Assembly: GCA_045646865.1 (NCBI GenBank)
Contig: JAZRLM010000022.1
Span: 1 to 42,287 of the forward strand
Reading direction: 5' to 3'
Source of the DNA: SIG440 sp045646865
Lineage (GTDB): Bacteria; Bacillota; Clostridia; Monoglobales; Monoglobaceae
DNA length: 42,287 nucleotides
The notes under the pieces were generated by a model. That model ran no database searches and had not been told where the DNA came from. It was given only the letters and a program-made list of their open reading frames with translations. Positions 7,815-15,776 of the stretch are shown here, one piece after another. The stretch's first letter is position 1. Each line of letters starts with the position of its first letter. The position numbers were made by a program, and so were the translations under genes.

Positions 7815-8078
7815 GATATTGTAATTCTTCTTTTCGTTTCCCTGTATAGTATGCCTTGTGTGTCCCATTATTGCGGTTACATCATCCGGATGCTTAAAGC
7901 TTATGCTATATGCCGATTTTGGTTCTTTATGTATAAGCAGATTGCCTTTATGGTTATACGCAATACCAGTTGCATCCATACCTCGTGTTGTAGTTTCTTT
8001 TGCAAGTGAGTTTGTCAGTTTGGTTACTCCCTTTATTTCTTTTCCGCTGTAATTATATATTCCGAATAAACAACACTT
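7815..8078 (-). pseudogene. N-terminal remnant of a class II glutamine amidotransferase
   Basis: After a good GAGGAGG ribosome site the frame reads K-CCLFGIYNYSGKEIKG, then TTTRGMDATGIAYNHKGNL and AIMGHTRHTIQGNEKKNYN. These are hallmarks of an Ntn-type glutaminase: an N-terminal catalytic Cys next to the start, the RGMDATG region and the GHTRH..QG motif. The codon where ATG should be is AAG (8076-8078), so the start has been lost, and at about 7818 the frame runs into Ldh_2 sequence. It overlaps the end of the amidoligase fragment. Amidoligase plus class II amidotransferase is a known phage/mobile-element pair. Confidence 0.78.
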
Positions 8079-8079
8079 T

Positions 8080-8622
8080 TTATACCTCCTCGTTTTCTGT
8101 TATTGGTTCATTTATATATAAATCTTTTGATTTAAGGAAGTTTATCAGAGACGGCTTGTCCTCTTTATCTATACCCTTTACAAAGTCACTCCAGCACATC
8201 GTTTCAAACTCTCTGTCGGTTGCACCTATTGCCCGGTTACATATCTCGTGTACGAGTTCAAGGGTTGCAATAAAGATTTCATATTTTAACGTTCCTCTGA
8301 ATATTCTGAACTCTATAGTGTTATAGTTCTGTAAGTTTACACATACATATCTGCCAAGGTTTCCTTTCTTGGCTTTATCATACAGAGCTTTTGTATTCGG
8401 TTCTATTCCGTATCGACTTGCCCAACGCATAATATTTGCTTCTGTCCGTCTTGAGAATTTAAGCAGCTCGTTCCAGTGGGCCTCTACAAAATATAAAATT
8501 CGTACTATTACCTCTTCCTGAACATCGTGGTCAGGGCCTAATGAATCACGTCTTACATGGGTATGAAGGCCGCAAGTGGCTGTCTGGTGGGAAAAATATC
8601 CCATATCTCCATTTGTCGGCAC
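8080..8622 (-). pseudogene. C-terminal part of a mobile-element amidoligase (copy 2)
   Basis: The fragment contains TCGLHTHVRRDSLG (the metal/ATP-binding CGxHxH signature of Amidoligase_2), ILYFVEAHWNELLKFSRRTE, NTIEFRIFRGTLKYE and LVHEICNRAIGATDREFE. Family members have an N-terminal half with conserved glutamates that is missing here; at about 8620 the frame meets a ceramidase-like fragment. The C-terminal codons carry the ribosome site of the amidotransferase remnant. ATP-dependent formation of amide or isopeptide bonds is the family's activity; this copy should be inactive. Confidence 0.78.
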
Positions 8623-8624
8623 AG

Positions 8625-8886
8625 TTGCATTATCAATTCCCAGCCTTCTGTGTCCTTGATTGCCACACCGCCCTCTGTAAAGAGTTCATCCGAAACACCA
8701 ATCATAGCAATCGGACCGAGCTTCACCCTTGTCAAGCCGATGTCATAGGTTTCAGAACCGTTTTCAAGTCTGCACATACGAAGTGCCTAAGTTCCATCGC
8801 TGTATACGGAATTTCGTCATCACGACCTGTTTCGTGCAGCTCCATATACTTCTTTGCAAGTGGCATATCCTCTTTCCTTGGCATAT
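8625..8886 (-). pseudogene. Neutral/alkaline ceramidase-like C-terminal remnant, frameshifted
   Basis: One frame reads MPRKEDMPLAKKYMELHETG and then DDEIPYTAMEL. After a frameshift near 8780 a second frame gives MCRLENGSETYDIGLTRVKL, followed by GPIAMIGVSDELFTEGGVAI. The VKLGPIAMIGVSDELFTE pattern matches the conserved strand-loop of neutral/alkaline non-lysosomal ceramidase-type proteins. Both ends are cut; the downstream end abuts the amidoligase fragment. Family assignment is by pattern and less certain than for its neighbours. Confidence 0.55.
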
Positions 8887-9027
8887 TAGAGGAAACAACC
8901 ACATTTTTTGACAATATCAATATCATCAACATCTACATATAAACCTGAAGTACAGTACCCGCCAAGGCTCTTCCGACAAAGCTAGCCATTCTTGAGCTTT
9001 TCTACCATAGTTAATAATAGCACCAAA

Positions 9028-9071
9028 ATGCTGGCATGTCAAGGGTGAATTCACCCATGATATGCCAGCAT
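9028..9071. repeat. 44-bp near-perfect palindrome
   Basis: The two 22-base arms (ATGCTGGCAT...GGGTGAA) match with two mismatches, centred on GAATTC. It lies at the C-terminal end of the IS256-type transposase remnant and may represent abutting insertion-sequence ends or a protein-binding site. Confidence 0.75.
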
Positions 9072-9376
9072 ACATAATGGACAGCTCGCCATAGACCTTG
9101 CCCCAATTTCTAAGTGGCATAGTCCACATTTTTGTTGCCTCAAAGGTTGCCTGATAAAGAGCCTTTAAAGTACAGTATCACTTGGAAATACACTTCTTTG
9201 TGTCCCTCGTCATTTATGCCCAGAATTATGTATGCTGCAATCTTTTTTACAATATGCTCATCACGAACAGAAAAGTGTATTGCATCAATGAAAACAATTG
9301 GATATGCAGCTGATAATGGTATTGATTGCCATTCTTCAATTTGTGGTAAAATCTCGTTTGTAACACTTGTTACCAT
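9066..9376 (-). pseudogene. IS256-family (mutator) transposase remnant
   Basis: The frame at 9140-9376 reads VTSVTNEILPQIEEWQSIPL then YPIVFIDAIHFSVRDEHIVK and AAYIILGINDEGHKEV, which matches the IS256 catalytic core with the DAIH aspartate. A second frame (9129 downwards) gives MWTMPLRNWGKVYGELSIMY, the C-terminal end of this family. The segment between, with the second Asp and the Glu, is deleted, as is the N-terminus. No intact copy is present in the window. Confidence 0.8.
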
Positions 9377-9732
9377 ACTTTATACCATCCGTAGGACGGA
9401 GCACGCCAGCAAGGCCTTTGTTGTCAATAAACAAATTATGAAAATCTTAAATTTATAAACTCTTTACTTTCCTATAAAATGGAGGCTGTGAAAAAAGTCT
9501 GTAAATTTGAATCCTTCTATGATAGAATAAAATATATCATATTCTCCTGTTCATCGCCAAGAATCACAGAAGGTCCATATATTTTTTTATTGTCATTAAC
9601 TTCTAATATCTCCATATTTAATCCGTTATTTTTTGCTTTGCTCAAGGCACAAACAAATAAAAATGTTGAACCTTTCCTTCGTTTGTAATACGATCTTCGT
9701 ATTTAAGTTTAGTGTTTTATTGCAAGCAAAAA
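9377..9732. other. Gap without recognisable gene
   Basis: I see no gene I can name. On the minus strand, about 9519-9690, two frames in succession read DRITNEGK and, shifted, LFVCALSKAKNNGLNMEILE and IYGPSVILGDEQEN before a TAG. This looks like the worn C-terminal end of a protein but the family is unknown. Confidence 0.5.
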
Positions 9733-10323
9733 CTATTTTACGGCGCCAATGGTAACACCCTTAACAAAATATTTCTGCAAGAATGGGTAAACCATAACTA
9801 TTGGCAAAGTTGTAATAATAACCTGAGCGCATTGCAACGATTCGGGGGTTGACTTAACTTGTTCGTTCACAAGCTCTCCCGTCATCTGCGATTGCTGCAA
9901 CAGTTGCTGCAATCTTTCGCTTTCTTTTATTACCTCCATAAGCTTATACTGAAGGTTGAATAAATCCGGATCTGTTATGTACATCAACGTTGTTGACCAG
10001 TTATTCCATGCTCCTACAGCGAGCCAAAGCGCAACCGTTGCAAGAACAGGCTTACAAAGAGGAAATACAATCTGTATCATTGTCCTTATTTCGCCTGCAC
10101 CGTCAAGCTTTGCTGCTTCCCTCAACGCCATCGGAACCGAACTTTCTATATACGAGCGCAATATCATTACATTATAGAACGAATACAAACTCGGAAGCCA
10201 ATACACCATAAAATTATTAAGCAAGCCTAAATTTGCAAAAAGTATGTATGTAGGAATAGTTCCACCGGTTATAAACGTAGGAATAATCGTAAAAAGCATT
10301 ATTTTTCTTCTACCCGATAAAAT
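9733..10323 (-). pseudogene. Truncated carbohydrate ABC transporter permease (LplC/MalG type)
   Basis: The frame runs ILSGRRKIMLFTIIPTFITG, then GTIPTYILFANLGLLNNF, and contains the EAA-loop EAAKLDGAGEIRTMIQIVFP that docks to the ATPase. The C-terminal end VKGVTIGAVK is the usual one for LplC/YtcP permeases of complex-sugar importers. Full-length relatives are about 290-300 residues; roughly 90-100 N-terminal residues, including the first membrane helices, are absent. The break at about 10,323 abuts a truncated AraC gene on the other strand. No matching permease partner or binding protein is in the window. Confidence 0.8.
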
Positions 10324-10955
10324 TATACACCGCCAGCACCAAAGAACATGCCCATTGCACTGTACAGCTGGAATTTGACTATACTTTTGAATTGATTGAC
10401 CCTGAATACTACATGCCAGATAAAGGGGTTATTTTGCCCTTTATAATTCCGGATACTTTTTTAACCAGCGAAATAAAGAGAATACTATTTTCAATAGTGG
10501 AAGAAATCTCCTCATCACCTTCCCGCAATAGCTTTAGTGCCGCCTTAAAGACAGTCGAAGTTTTGCAAAAGATCGACAGTGTAGCAAGAGATATCTATCG
10601 CAAAACCAATCCCTTTCATTCGCATATGGCAGCTTTGGTAAAAAGCTATGTGGCGGATAATTTGCATAAAAAAATTAGTTTAGATGACATCGCTAAGTCT
10701 ATAGGCAAATCCCCCAACTATATCAACTTTGCCTTTAAAGAGGCAACAGGAAGCACTATCACAGAATATGTCAACGATACTAAAATTACCATGATTATTA
10801 CACTCATGCAAAAACAAAATATGCAATTTGCAGAGGCTTGCAACAATGTAGGAATCACGAATATTTCTTATGGATATCGGCTCTTTAAAAAGCATACCGG
10901 TCTTACCCCAAAGGCACTGATCAAAAGCGAAAAATTTACGTTAGACCAAAGCTGA
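10324..10955 (+). pseudogene. Truncated AraC-family regulator
   Basis: The open frame begins without a start codon as KLYTASTKEHAHCTVQLEFD, in the cupin-like sensory domain (EHAH pattern), and continues to a complete AraC helix-turn-helix domain (LHKKISLDDIAKSIGKSPNY, then FKEATGSTITEYVND and ISYGYRLFKKHTGLTP). The first in-frame start-like codon is TTG at 10,392, inside the sensory domain and without a good ribosome site. The N-terminal part is lost at the junction with the permease fragment. It may once have controlled that sugar importer. Confidence 0.72.
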
Positions 10956-10986
10956 TATTATACCTTTTAAGCTTACCGCAGCCAAT

Positions 10987-11391
10987 CTAAACTTGGAAAG
11001 CCAAAAAGGGCTTTGCGAAAACAAAAAAGTGGCCCGTCTGGATGGATGGGTCACTTAAATACTCGGACAATTCTGCATCAAAGATTTCAACACAGAATAC
11101 ACTATCACAAGGCAACTGATATTGCCTTTTAAAAGGAAATTTCATACCCGAAGGAGTCTGAATTTCCCGCGAAAAAAACGATATGTTGAATAAAGAAGTA
11201 ACCTTAACACCATCCTCTATAACCATACCATCAGTAACAGCCCTACATACTGCATCCAACATATCTATAGCATACTCTTTAGGAACAGAAAAATTATGCT
11301 CTACTTCGCAAAGGATGTAACTTTCTAATCCATCAGTCACAAAAGATGTAGGAACATCTCGTCTAACAATATTCCAGCCTTTAACAGCCAT
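10987..11391 (-). CDS. Hypothetical protein, 134 residues
   Basis: The ATG at 11,389-11,391 is preceded by GGAAG at suitable spacing; the in-frame ATG at 11,409 has no ribosome site. The protein is soluble, with no signal peptide or membrane helix, and mixes beta-like stretches (ESYILCEVEHNFSVPKEY, GHFFVFAKPFLAFQV) with a central helix (AIDMLDAVCRAVTDGM). I do not recognise the family. It is not next to any gene that suggests a function, and could be a fragment of a longer protein given the decayed surroundings. Confidence 0.5.
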   Translation of the reverse strand: MAVKGWNIVRRDVPTSFVTDGLESYILCEVEHNFSVPKEYAIDMLDAVCRAVTDGMVIEDGVKVTSLFNISFFSREIQTPSGMKFPFKRQYQLPCDSVFCVEIFDAELSEYLSDPSIQTGHFFVFAKPFLAFQV

Positions 11392-11621
11392 ATAAAAACT
11401 TCCAAGCATTAAATTGTGTTGTAATTTTAACTCTAAGTAAACTATTATTCAAGACATTTTCTATCAAAAAAATTACTAAAATAAATTTCTCCATAATGCA
11501 CAAAGTCCTCAAACTATATGTCACAAAAAGTAATGTGTAATTCATTTTTATTAGCACAAATACAAGTAAAAAGTGGGTATTCTCCACTTAGAGACAGTCA
11601 GCAAAACTGTGAGAATATAAA

Positions 11622-11858
11622 TCACTTTTCTTCTGTTTTGTTTTCTGCATTTATATACTTGTCCATTATTGGGTCAATATAAAAGTTGATTGCAAAACTT
11701 GTTATTGGGGGAAGTATTAAAACTTCCACTAAAAGAAATATCAAAATTATTATAAAGCTTTTTGCTGTCAATATTACCGCTACAGGTATAATTGCATATA
11801 TGATTATATTTAAGAGTAATATAAGCAGCTCAACAAACTTATCAAAAGTTTCTTTGGT
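11622..11858 (-). pseudogene. C-terminal remnant of a DUF624/YesL-family membrane protein
   Basis: The frame reads FDKFVELLILLLNIIIYAII, then FIIILIFLLVEVLILPPITS and FAINFYIDPIMDKYINAENK before TGA at 11,622-11,624. It aligns with the end of the intact YesL-type protein at 37,885-38,751 (LLEVLLLPSLTSFTTNFFIY). The N-terminal two thirds are missing. YesL-type proteins often sit beside LplC-type sugar importers, so this fits the nearby permease fragment. Confidence 0.7.
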
Positions 11859-12000
11859 TTAAATTAAAGCCTGCATACGCCAATATTTTTGTTCACCTTT
11901 CCCCACAATATAGCGGAAGAACAATTCAAACAAACTTTAATCAAAGAAAAATACCTTTCTTTAATCGACTTGTTTGGCAGCCTACTAATTTTACAAAATT

Positions 12001-12037
12001 ATAGGGTATATACTCCAACAACAAGTATATACCCTAT
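12001..12037 (-). terminator. Terminator-like perfect hairpin
   Basis: A 14-bp perfect stem (12,001-12,014 with 12,024-12,037) with a nine-base loop lies 26 bases beyond the stop of the AlbA_2 gene. It is AT-rich and symmetrical, so it may work in both directions. Confidence 0.7.
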
Positions 12038-12062
12038 TCCCTTTATAACAACTTAGATATAC

Positions 12063-13502
12063 CTATTTACTTGCCCTGTATCTTTGCTTTGAACTCCTCG
12101 GTTTTTCCGGAAGTTCGAGTTCCATAAGTCCTTTGTCCACAAGTGGCATAATATGATTTTTTATTGCGTGAGACACTGTTTTAATATTTAGGAAATCCGC
12201 TATTTCCTGTCGTGTTCTGAACTTTTCACAAAACTCAAGCAGTTGCATTTCTTTATTTCCACTATTAGTCGCTGTGCTGATTTTATCTTTATAAAAACAA
12301 ACAGAAAAGTTACCTCTTACATCATTAAACACCGGGGCAGGCATTCCTGCCTTTTCCAGTTCCCGACAAATTGTAGGAATTCCTGAATAGCGGTTTTCTG
12401 TTTTATTAAGCACTTCCATAGCAACCGCTAAAACGGGATTTCTGGTATCCGGTTGGGTTTTTCCTAACTGGTCAATGCTTATCCTTCCGTAAAGTCCGCC
12501 CGGATTACAAACCTCCAGCCTATCCTCATAAATAACAAGCTGTATCGGCATTCCCTCTGTGTTTATACTGTAATCCCTGTGAATCAGAGCATTAAGTATA
12601 GCTTCCCTGACAGCAACCGCAGGGTATTCAAAACGGTCTGCCCTTTCTCCCGTTGCACTGTCAATTATTGTTTTAGTCTTGGTGTTTTTCCTTACAAACA
12701 TCAATGCTTCCTCAAGCATTTGGGGCAAAGTTCCTTCTATGCGTTTGTTATCAATAAACCGCTCACCCTCAAGACCGGTTTCTCCTATTTCTTTGCCCGG
12801 CACCGAAATTGCAGTTATGCAAAGTTGTGGAAAATAAGCCTGCGGATAGTCACCAAACAGCAAAATAGCCGCTAGAGTGGGGTCCTCACCTTTGACCATA
12901 CTCATAAGTTCCAGAATTCTGCTGTCGGAATTTTGTGCAAGATTGGGTTTGTTAATCTTAACTCTCATTAAGTATTCTTCAAGAAGAGTTTTATTTAGAG
13001 CCTGCATTCCAATATCATCTTTAACTCGTATATCGTCCTGATATTTTTTTCTAAACGCCTCATAACTGTATATTTCATACTCCGTCATAGGCACATCTGC
13101 ATCGCCAATACGTACATAGGAACCTTTCAGACGACCTCTGCCCGCATAAAAACACGGACGTTCAGCAATATCAAGTCCCGGAATCTCAGCACTTACAAAA
13201 ACGCCTTCCCTTTTTGATAAGATGGTAAAAACAGGTCTTACGGGCGGTTCCATCTGATTACATTGCTCGGTAATATGCTTTTGTAAATCCTGTGCATCAT
13301 AAACTCCCACCTCAGCAAAATTCTCTTTTTCATCAACGCCAAAGACAATAACTCCACCTTCGTCCTGATTTGAAAAACTCGATAATGTATCATATATTTT
13401 TGAGGGACAGCCATATTTTGCTGATTTAATCTCAATATTTTGAGTTTCAGCCTTTATACTTTGTATTTTTTCTAATAAATCTTTCAATTCATTTGCTGTC
13501 AT
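12063..13502 (-). CDS. AlbA_2/Schlafen-type DNA-binding regulator with ATPase-like domain
   Basis: The 479-residue protein has an N-terminal AlbA_2 (Schlafen) domain (about residues 15-140; EIKSAKYGCPSKIYDTLSSF, GGVIVFGVDE, YVRIGDADVPMTEYEI), a central HATPase_c_4-like domain (VAVREAILNALIHRDYS with the ExxxNAxxHRDY motif and VIYEDRLEVCNPGGLYG) and a C-terminal winged helix (RTRQEIADFLNIKTVSHAIK). Such proteins were often called RecG-related and act as transcriptional regulators or in mobile-element functions. The ATG at 13,500-13,502 with GAGGTGA before it is preferred over the GTG at 13,511, which would be too close to the SD. The promoter carries an operator repeated upstream, suggesting autoregulation. 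Confidence 0.85.
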   Translation of the reverse strand: MTANELKDLLEKIQSIKAETQNIEIKSAKYGCPSKIYDTLSSFSNQDEGGVIVFGVDEKENFAEVGVYDAQDLQKHITEQCNQMEPPVRPVFTILSKREGVFVSAEIPGLDIAERPCFYAGRGRLKGSYVRIGDADVPMTEYEIYSYEAFRKKYQDDIRVKDDIGMQALNKTLLEEYLMRVKINKPNLAQNSDSRILELMSMVKGEDPTLAAILLFGDYPQAYFPQLCITAISVPGKEIGETGLEGERFIDNKRIEGTLPQMLEEALMFVRKNTKTKTIIDSATGERADRFEYPAVAVREAILNALIHRDYSINTEGMPIQLVIYEDRLEVCNPGGLYGRISIDQLGKTQPDTRNPVLAVAMEVLNKTENRYSGIPTICRELEKAGMPAPVFNDVRGNFSVCFYKDKISTATNSGNKEMQLLEFCEKFRTRQEIADFLNIKTVSHAIKNHIMPLVDKGLMELELPEKPRSSKQRYRASK

Positions 13503-13530
13503 TTTGGTCACCTCTTTAATTTTTTCTTAA

Positions 13531-13657
13531 ATTATATTTTAAATAACTTAAATTGTCAATAGAATTTAAGAAAATAACTCAAATTATTTTAGTTATTTAT
13601 TTAATAAATTTAAGTTATTTTTAAAAATCTTGACTTATTTTGTAAATAACTTAAATT
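13531..13657 (-). promoter_or_regulatory. Promoter with embedded operator and upstream operator repeats
   Basis: On the minus strand TTGACA (13,554-13,559) and TATAAT (13,531-13,536) are both consensus and exactly 17 bases apart. The spacer contains AATTTAAGTTATTT. The same 14-base motif, or a one-base variant, recurs at 13,572-13,585 and 13,644-13,657 in the same orientation and at 13,606-13,620 inverted. A repressor on these sites would block RNA polymerase directly. Confidence 0.8.
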
Positions 13658-13954
13658 TTAAATAAACTTATTCAACTTTTTATGCTAAAATTTCTGAAAC
13701 AATATTTTTCTATTGAACAACGAAAAGATTTGTGATATAATTCTTTCGGTGTCATAAATTTAGCAAATTTGTTCAGCGGACTGTTTTGATTTTTTCTAAC
13801 ACTTTTCTAACATTTTTGCAAAATTTGCAAACTTTTGCCCATTACGGCTTTTAGGAATTTTCGGTTTTCAAACCCGTCAAAAGCCTAATGTATAGAGGGA
13901 TTAAAGGGTTTTATTTAATGAAAAATAATCCTAAATAAAACTCCCACCGCACTT
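13658..13954. other. AT-rich intergenic stretch next to the att-like site
   Basis: No gene is visible. It contains short direct repeats (TTTTCTAACA at about 13,791 and 13,804) and AT-rich tracts. Such sequence is common beside integrase attachment sites, but no integrase gene is present in the window. Confidence 0.5.
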
Positions 13955-13977
13955 TTCGAATCCTAGTCCGGCAGCCA
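13955..13977 (+). other. tRNA 3'-end fragment, likely attachment site (attR-like)
   Basis: The 23 bases starting TTCGAATCCTAG and ending CCGGCAGCCA look like the T-loop, 3' half of the T-stem, 3' acceptor strand, discriminator G and CCA of a tRNA. The bases upstream do not pair to complete a T-arm and no 5' half exists nearby. Integrative elements using tRNA genes leave just such a fragment. A72 and G73 would fit tRNA-Asn or tRNA-Gln, but identity is uncertain. Confidence 0.6.
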
Positions 13978-13978
13978 G

Positions 13979-14009
13979 AAAAAAGCACCGATATATCGGT
14001 GCTTTTTTT
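13979..14009 (+). terminator. Strong Rho-independent terminator
   Basis: A 12-bp perfect stem (AAAAGCACCGAT with ATCGGTGCTTTT) is followed by T residues. It lies two bases after the tRNA-like CCA, where a tRNA terminator is expected. Confidence 0.9.
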
Positions 14010-14038
14010 AACAAATTATTTGATTTTCAGGAGTAACT

Positions 14039-14308
14039 ATGATATACAACTACATTTTTATCGGCTGGAATATTTTCGTCGCGTTGATTTACGGCATTGA
14101 CAAATTCCTTGCAGGCCGCAGGAAAAGACGAATAAGTGAAAAAAGCCTCCTTCTTCTTGCATTTTTGCTTGGGGGATTTGGCGCAATGTTTGGAATGATA
14201 CTATTCAACCATAAAACAAGCAAACGCAGGTTCAGATTTTCGGTGCCCCTTTTTGCAGTTGTAAATATTATCATTGTGTACACAATTCAAAGGAGTGGTG
14301 TTCTATGA
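14039..14308 (+). CDS. DUF1294 (YsdA-type) small membrane protein
   Basis: The 89-residue protein has four hydrophobic segments and the family pattern: GIDKFLAGRRKRRISEKSLL, then FLLGGFGAMFGMILFNHKTS and the KRRFRF basic stretch before the last helix. AGGAG precedes the ATG. The function of DUF1294 is unknown. Its stop overlaps the next gene's ATG by four bases. Confidence 0.9.
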   Translation: MIYNYIFIGWNIFVALIYGIDKFLAGRRKRRISEKSLLLLAFLLGGFGAMFGMILFNHKTSKRRFRFSVPLFAVVNIIIVYTIQRSGVL

Positions 14309-15096
14309 AAATTGCATATATAGGCATTGATTTGTTTTTTTGCGCCCTTGAAAGTCTTCAATCGCTCGGTTGTGAAATCGGCGAAATCTTTACCTGCAAA
14401 ACCGATAATATTACAGAATTTAATACACAAATCTGCAGCTACTCAAAGGAACATAACATCCCCTGCAAAATAACCCGAATAACCGCAGAGGATATCGGGC
14501 GACTGCAGGAGAACGGCTATGCCTTTGCCGTTTGCGCCGGCTATTACTATAAAATTCCTGCAAATACGGGATTCCCCATTGTAAACATTCACCCAAGTCT
14601 TCTGCCCGTGGGCCGTGGGTCGTGGCCTATGCCCCAGACCATTCTTAAAGGAATGAAAAAAAGCGGTGTTACCGTTCATAAAATCGCCGAAGGCTTTGAC
14701 ACAGGCGATATTCTGTTGCAAAGAGAATTTGAACTTACCGAAGGCGAAACTTTGGTGTCATTTATGGACAAGGTTTATGCTCTTATTCCGCCAATGATAA
14801 GTGAACTGGTACGGAATTTTGACACTCTGTACCTGAACGCCCAACCACAAGGCGAGGGCGACTATTGGGAAGCACCCACCGATGATGATATGACAGTTAC
14901 CGAAAGTATGACAGCAGAACAAGCTGACCATATCCTGCGTGCTTTTTCAGGGTATGAATGTATATATAAATCGAAGACCCAAACCCTTAAAATAATAGGC
15001 GGCAGAGCCCACAAGGGCACCACCGCCGACAAAAACAATGTTTTACCAATAAAAGATGGGTATATTAAATTTCTGTATCAGACCAAATCAATATAA
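14305..15096 (+). CDS. Formyltransferase-family protein (Fmt/ArnA-like)
   Basis: The 263-residue protein has the 10-formyl-tetrahydrofolate-binding formyltransferase core: NIHPSLLPVGRGSWPMPQTI contains the Asn/His pair of the active site, and HKIAEGFDTGDILLQREFEL carries the catalytic Asp. A short C-terminal domain (residues about 205-260; HILRAFSGYECIYKSKT) resembles the Fmt/ArnA C-terminal region. Methionyl-tRNA formyltransferase is usually about 310 residues, so this shorter protein probably formylates another amine, such as a sugar nucleotide or metabolite; the substrate is unknown. It is coupled to DUF1294 by an ATGA overlap and overlaps the end of relQ on the other strand by 19 bases. 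Confidence 0.82.
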   Translation: MKIAYIGIDLFFCALESLQSLGCEIGEIFTCKTDNITEFNTQICSYSKEHNIPCKITRITAEDIGRLQENGYAFAVCAGYYYKIPANTGFPIVNIHPSLLPVGRGSWPMPQTILKGMKKSGVTVHKIAEGFDTGDILLQREFELTEGETLVSFMDKVYALIPPMISELVRNFDTLYLNAQPQGEGDYWEAPTDDDMTVTESMTAEQADHILRAFSGYECIYKSKTQTLKIIGGRAHKGTTADKNNVLPIKDGYIKFLYQTKSI

Positions 15097-15752
15097 TGCG
15101 CTATATCCTGCATCTCTTCATCTGTTGCAGAAATTACATCGGCACATTTTTTCAGGCGTGCGGCAATCTCTTTGGGATTGGGCACGTCTTTTTTATATTT
15201 AACGTGATGTTCAAGGCTTGCCCAGAAGTCCATAGCGATTGTGCGTATCTGAACTTCCACCCTTACGGGCTGTTTTTTGTCCGAAAAGAAAACCGGAATC
15301 TCAATAATCATATGATAACTGCGATAGCCGTTTGGCTTGGGATTCTTTATGTAGTCCTTAACCGACACTAAGTTGATATCATCCTGACGTGTAAGCATAT
15401 TTGCAACCGTATAAATATCGTCAATAAACGAACAGATTACCCTGACACCTGCCACGTCGTTAAGATTTTCCGAAACCGCTTCAAGGGTTACAGGCAGTTG
15501 CCGACGCATTAACTTTTCAGCAATGCTTTGAGGCTTTTTTATACGGTATTTTATTGTTTCAATGGGATTGCGTTTGTACCGCACAGACATCTCCTGGCTC
15601 AAAACTTCAAGCTTGGTAGTAACCTCCTGAATTGCACATTGATAAATCATCATCAGTTCTTCAAATTTATGCGCATATTCGGCAAAAATCTTTCCTGTAT
15701 CTTCGGGGATATTTACTTGTGCTAAAAACGCTTTTTTCAGTTCTCGTTCCAT
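15078..15752 (-). CDS. relQ: Small alarmone synthetase, RelQ/YjbM type
   Basis: The 224-residue protein carries only the (p)ppGpp synthetase domain, as in RelQ (about 210-225 residues), with no hydrolase, TGS or ACT domain. Motifs: YRIKKPQSIAEKL (ATP site), NDVAGVRVICSFIDD (catalytic Asp), YIKNPKPNGYRSYHMIIEIP (the G-loop tyrosine for GTP) and VEVQIRTIAMDFWASLEHHV (catalytic Glu). It transfers pyrophosphate from ATP to GDP/GTP, making a starvation alarmone. AAGGATG precedes the ATG. It lies close to proA but the 24-base gap and common orientation only suggest cotranscription. Confidence 0.93.
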   Translation of the reverse strand: MERELKKAFLAQVNIPEDTGKIFAEYAHKFEELMMIYQCAIQEVTTKLEVLSQEMSVRYKRNPIETIKYRIKKPQSIAEKLMRRQLPVTLEAVSENLNDVAGVRVICSFIDDIYTVANMLTRQDDINLVSVKDYIKNPKPNGYRSYHMIIEIPVFFSDKKQPVRVEVQIRTIAMDFWASLEHHVKYKKDVPNPKEIAARLKKCADVISATDEEMQDIAHYIDLV

Positions 15753-15776
15753 TATTTTTTACATCCTTAATTATGA

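Noticed and set aside
9479..9688. 69-codon plus-strand frame
   Set aside because: No ribosome site or family similarity; the opposite strand looks more protein-like there.
11381..11587. 68-codon minus-strand frame upstream of the hypothetical gene
   Set aside because: It overlaps the hypothetical gene's start in another frame, is AT-rich and lacks a ribosome site.
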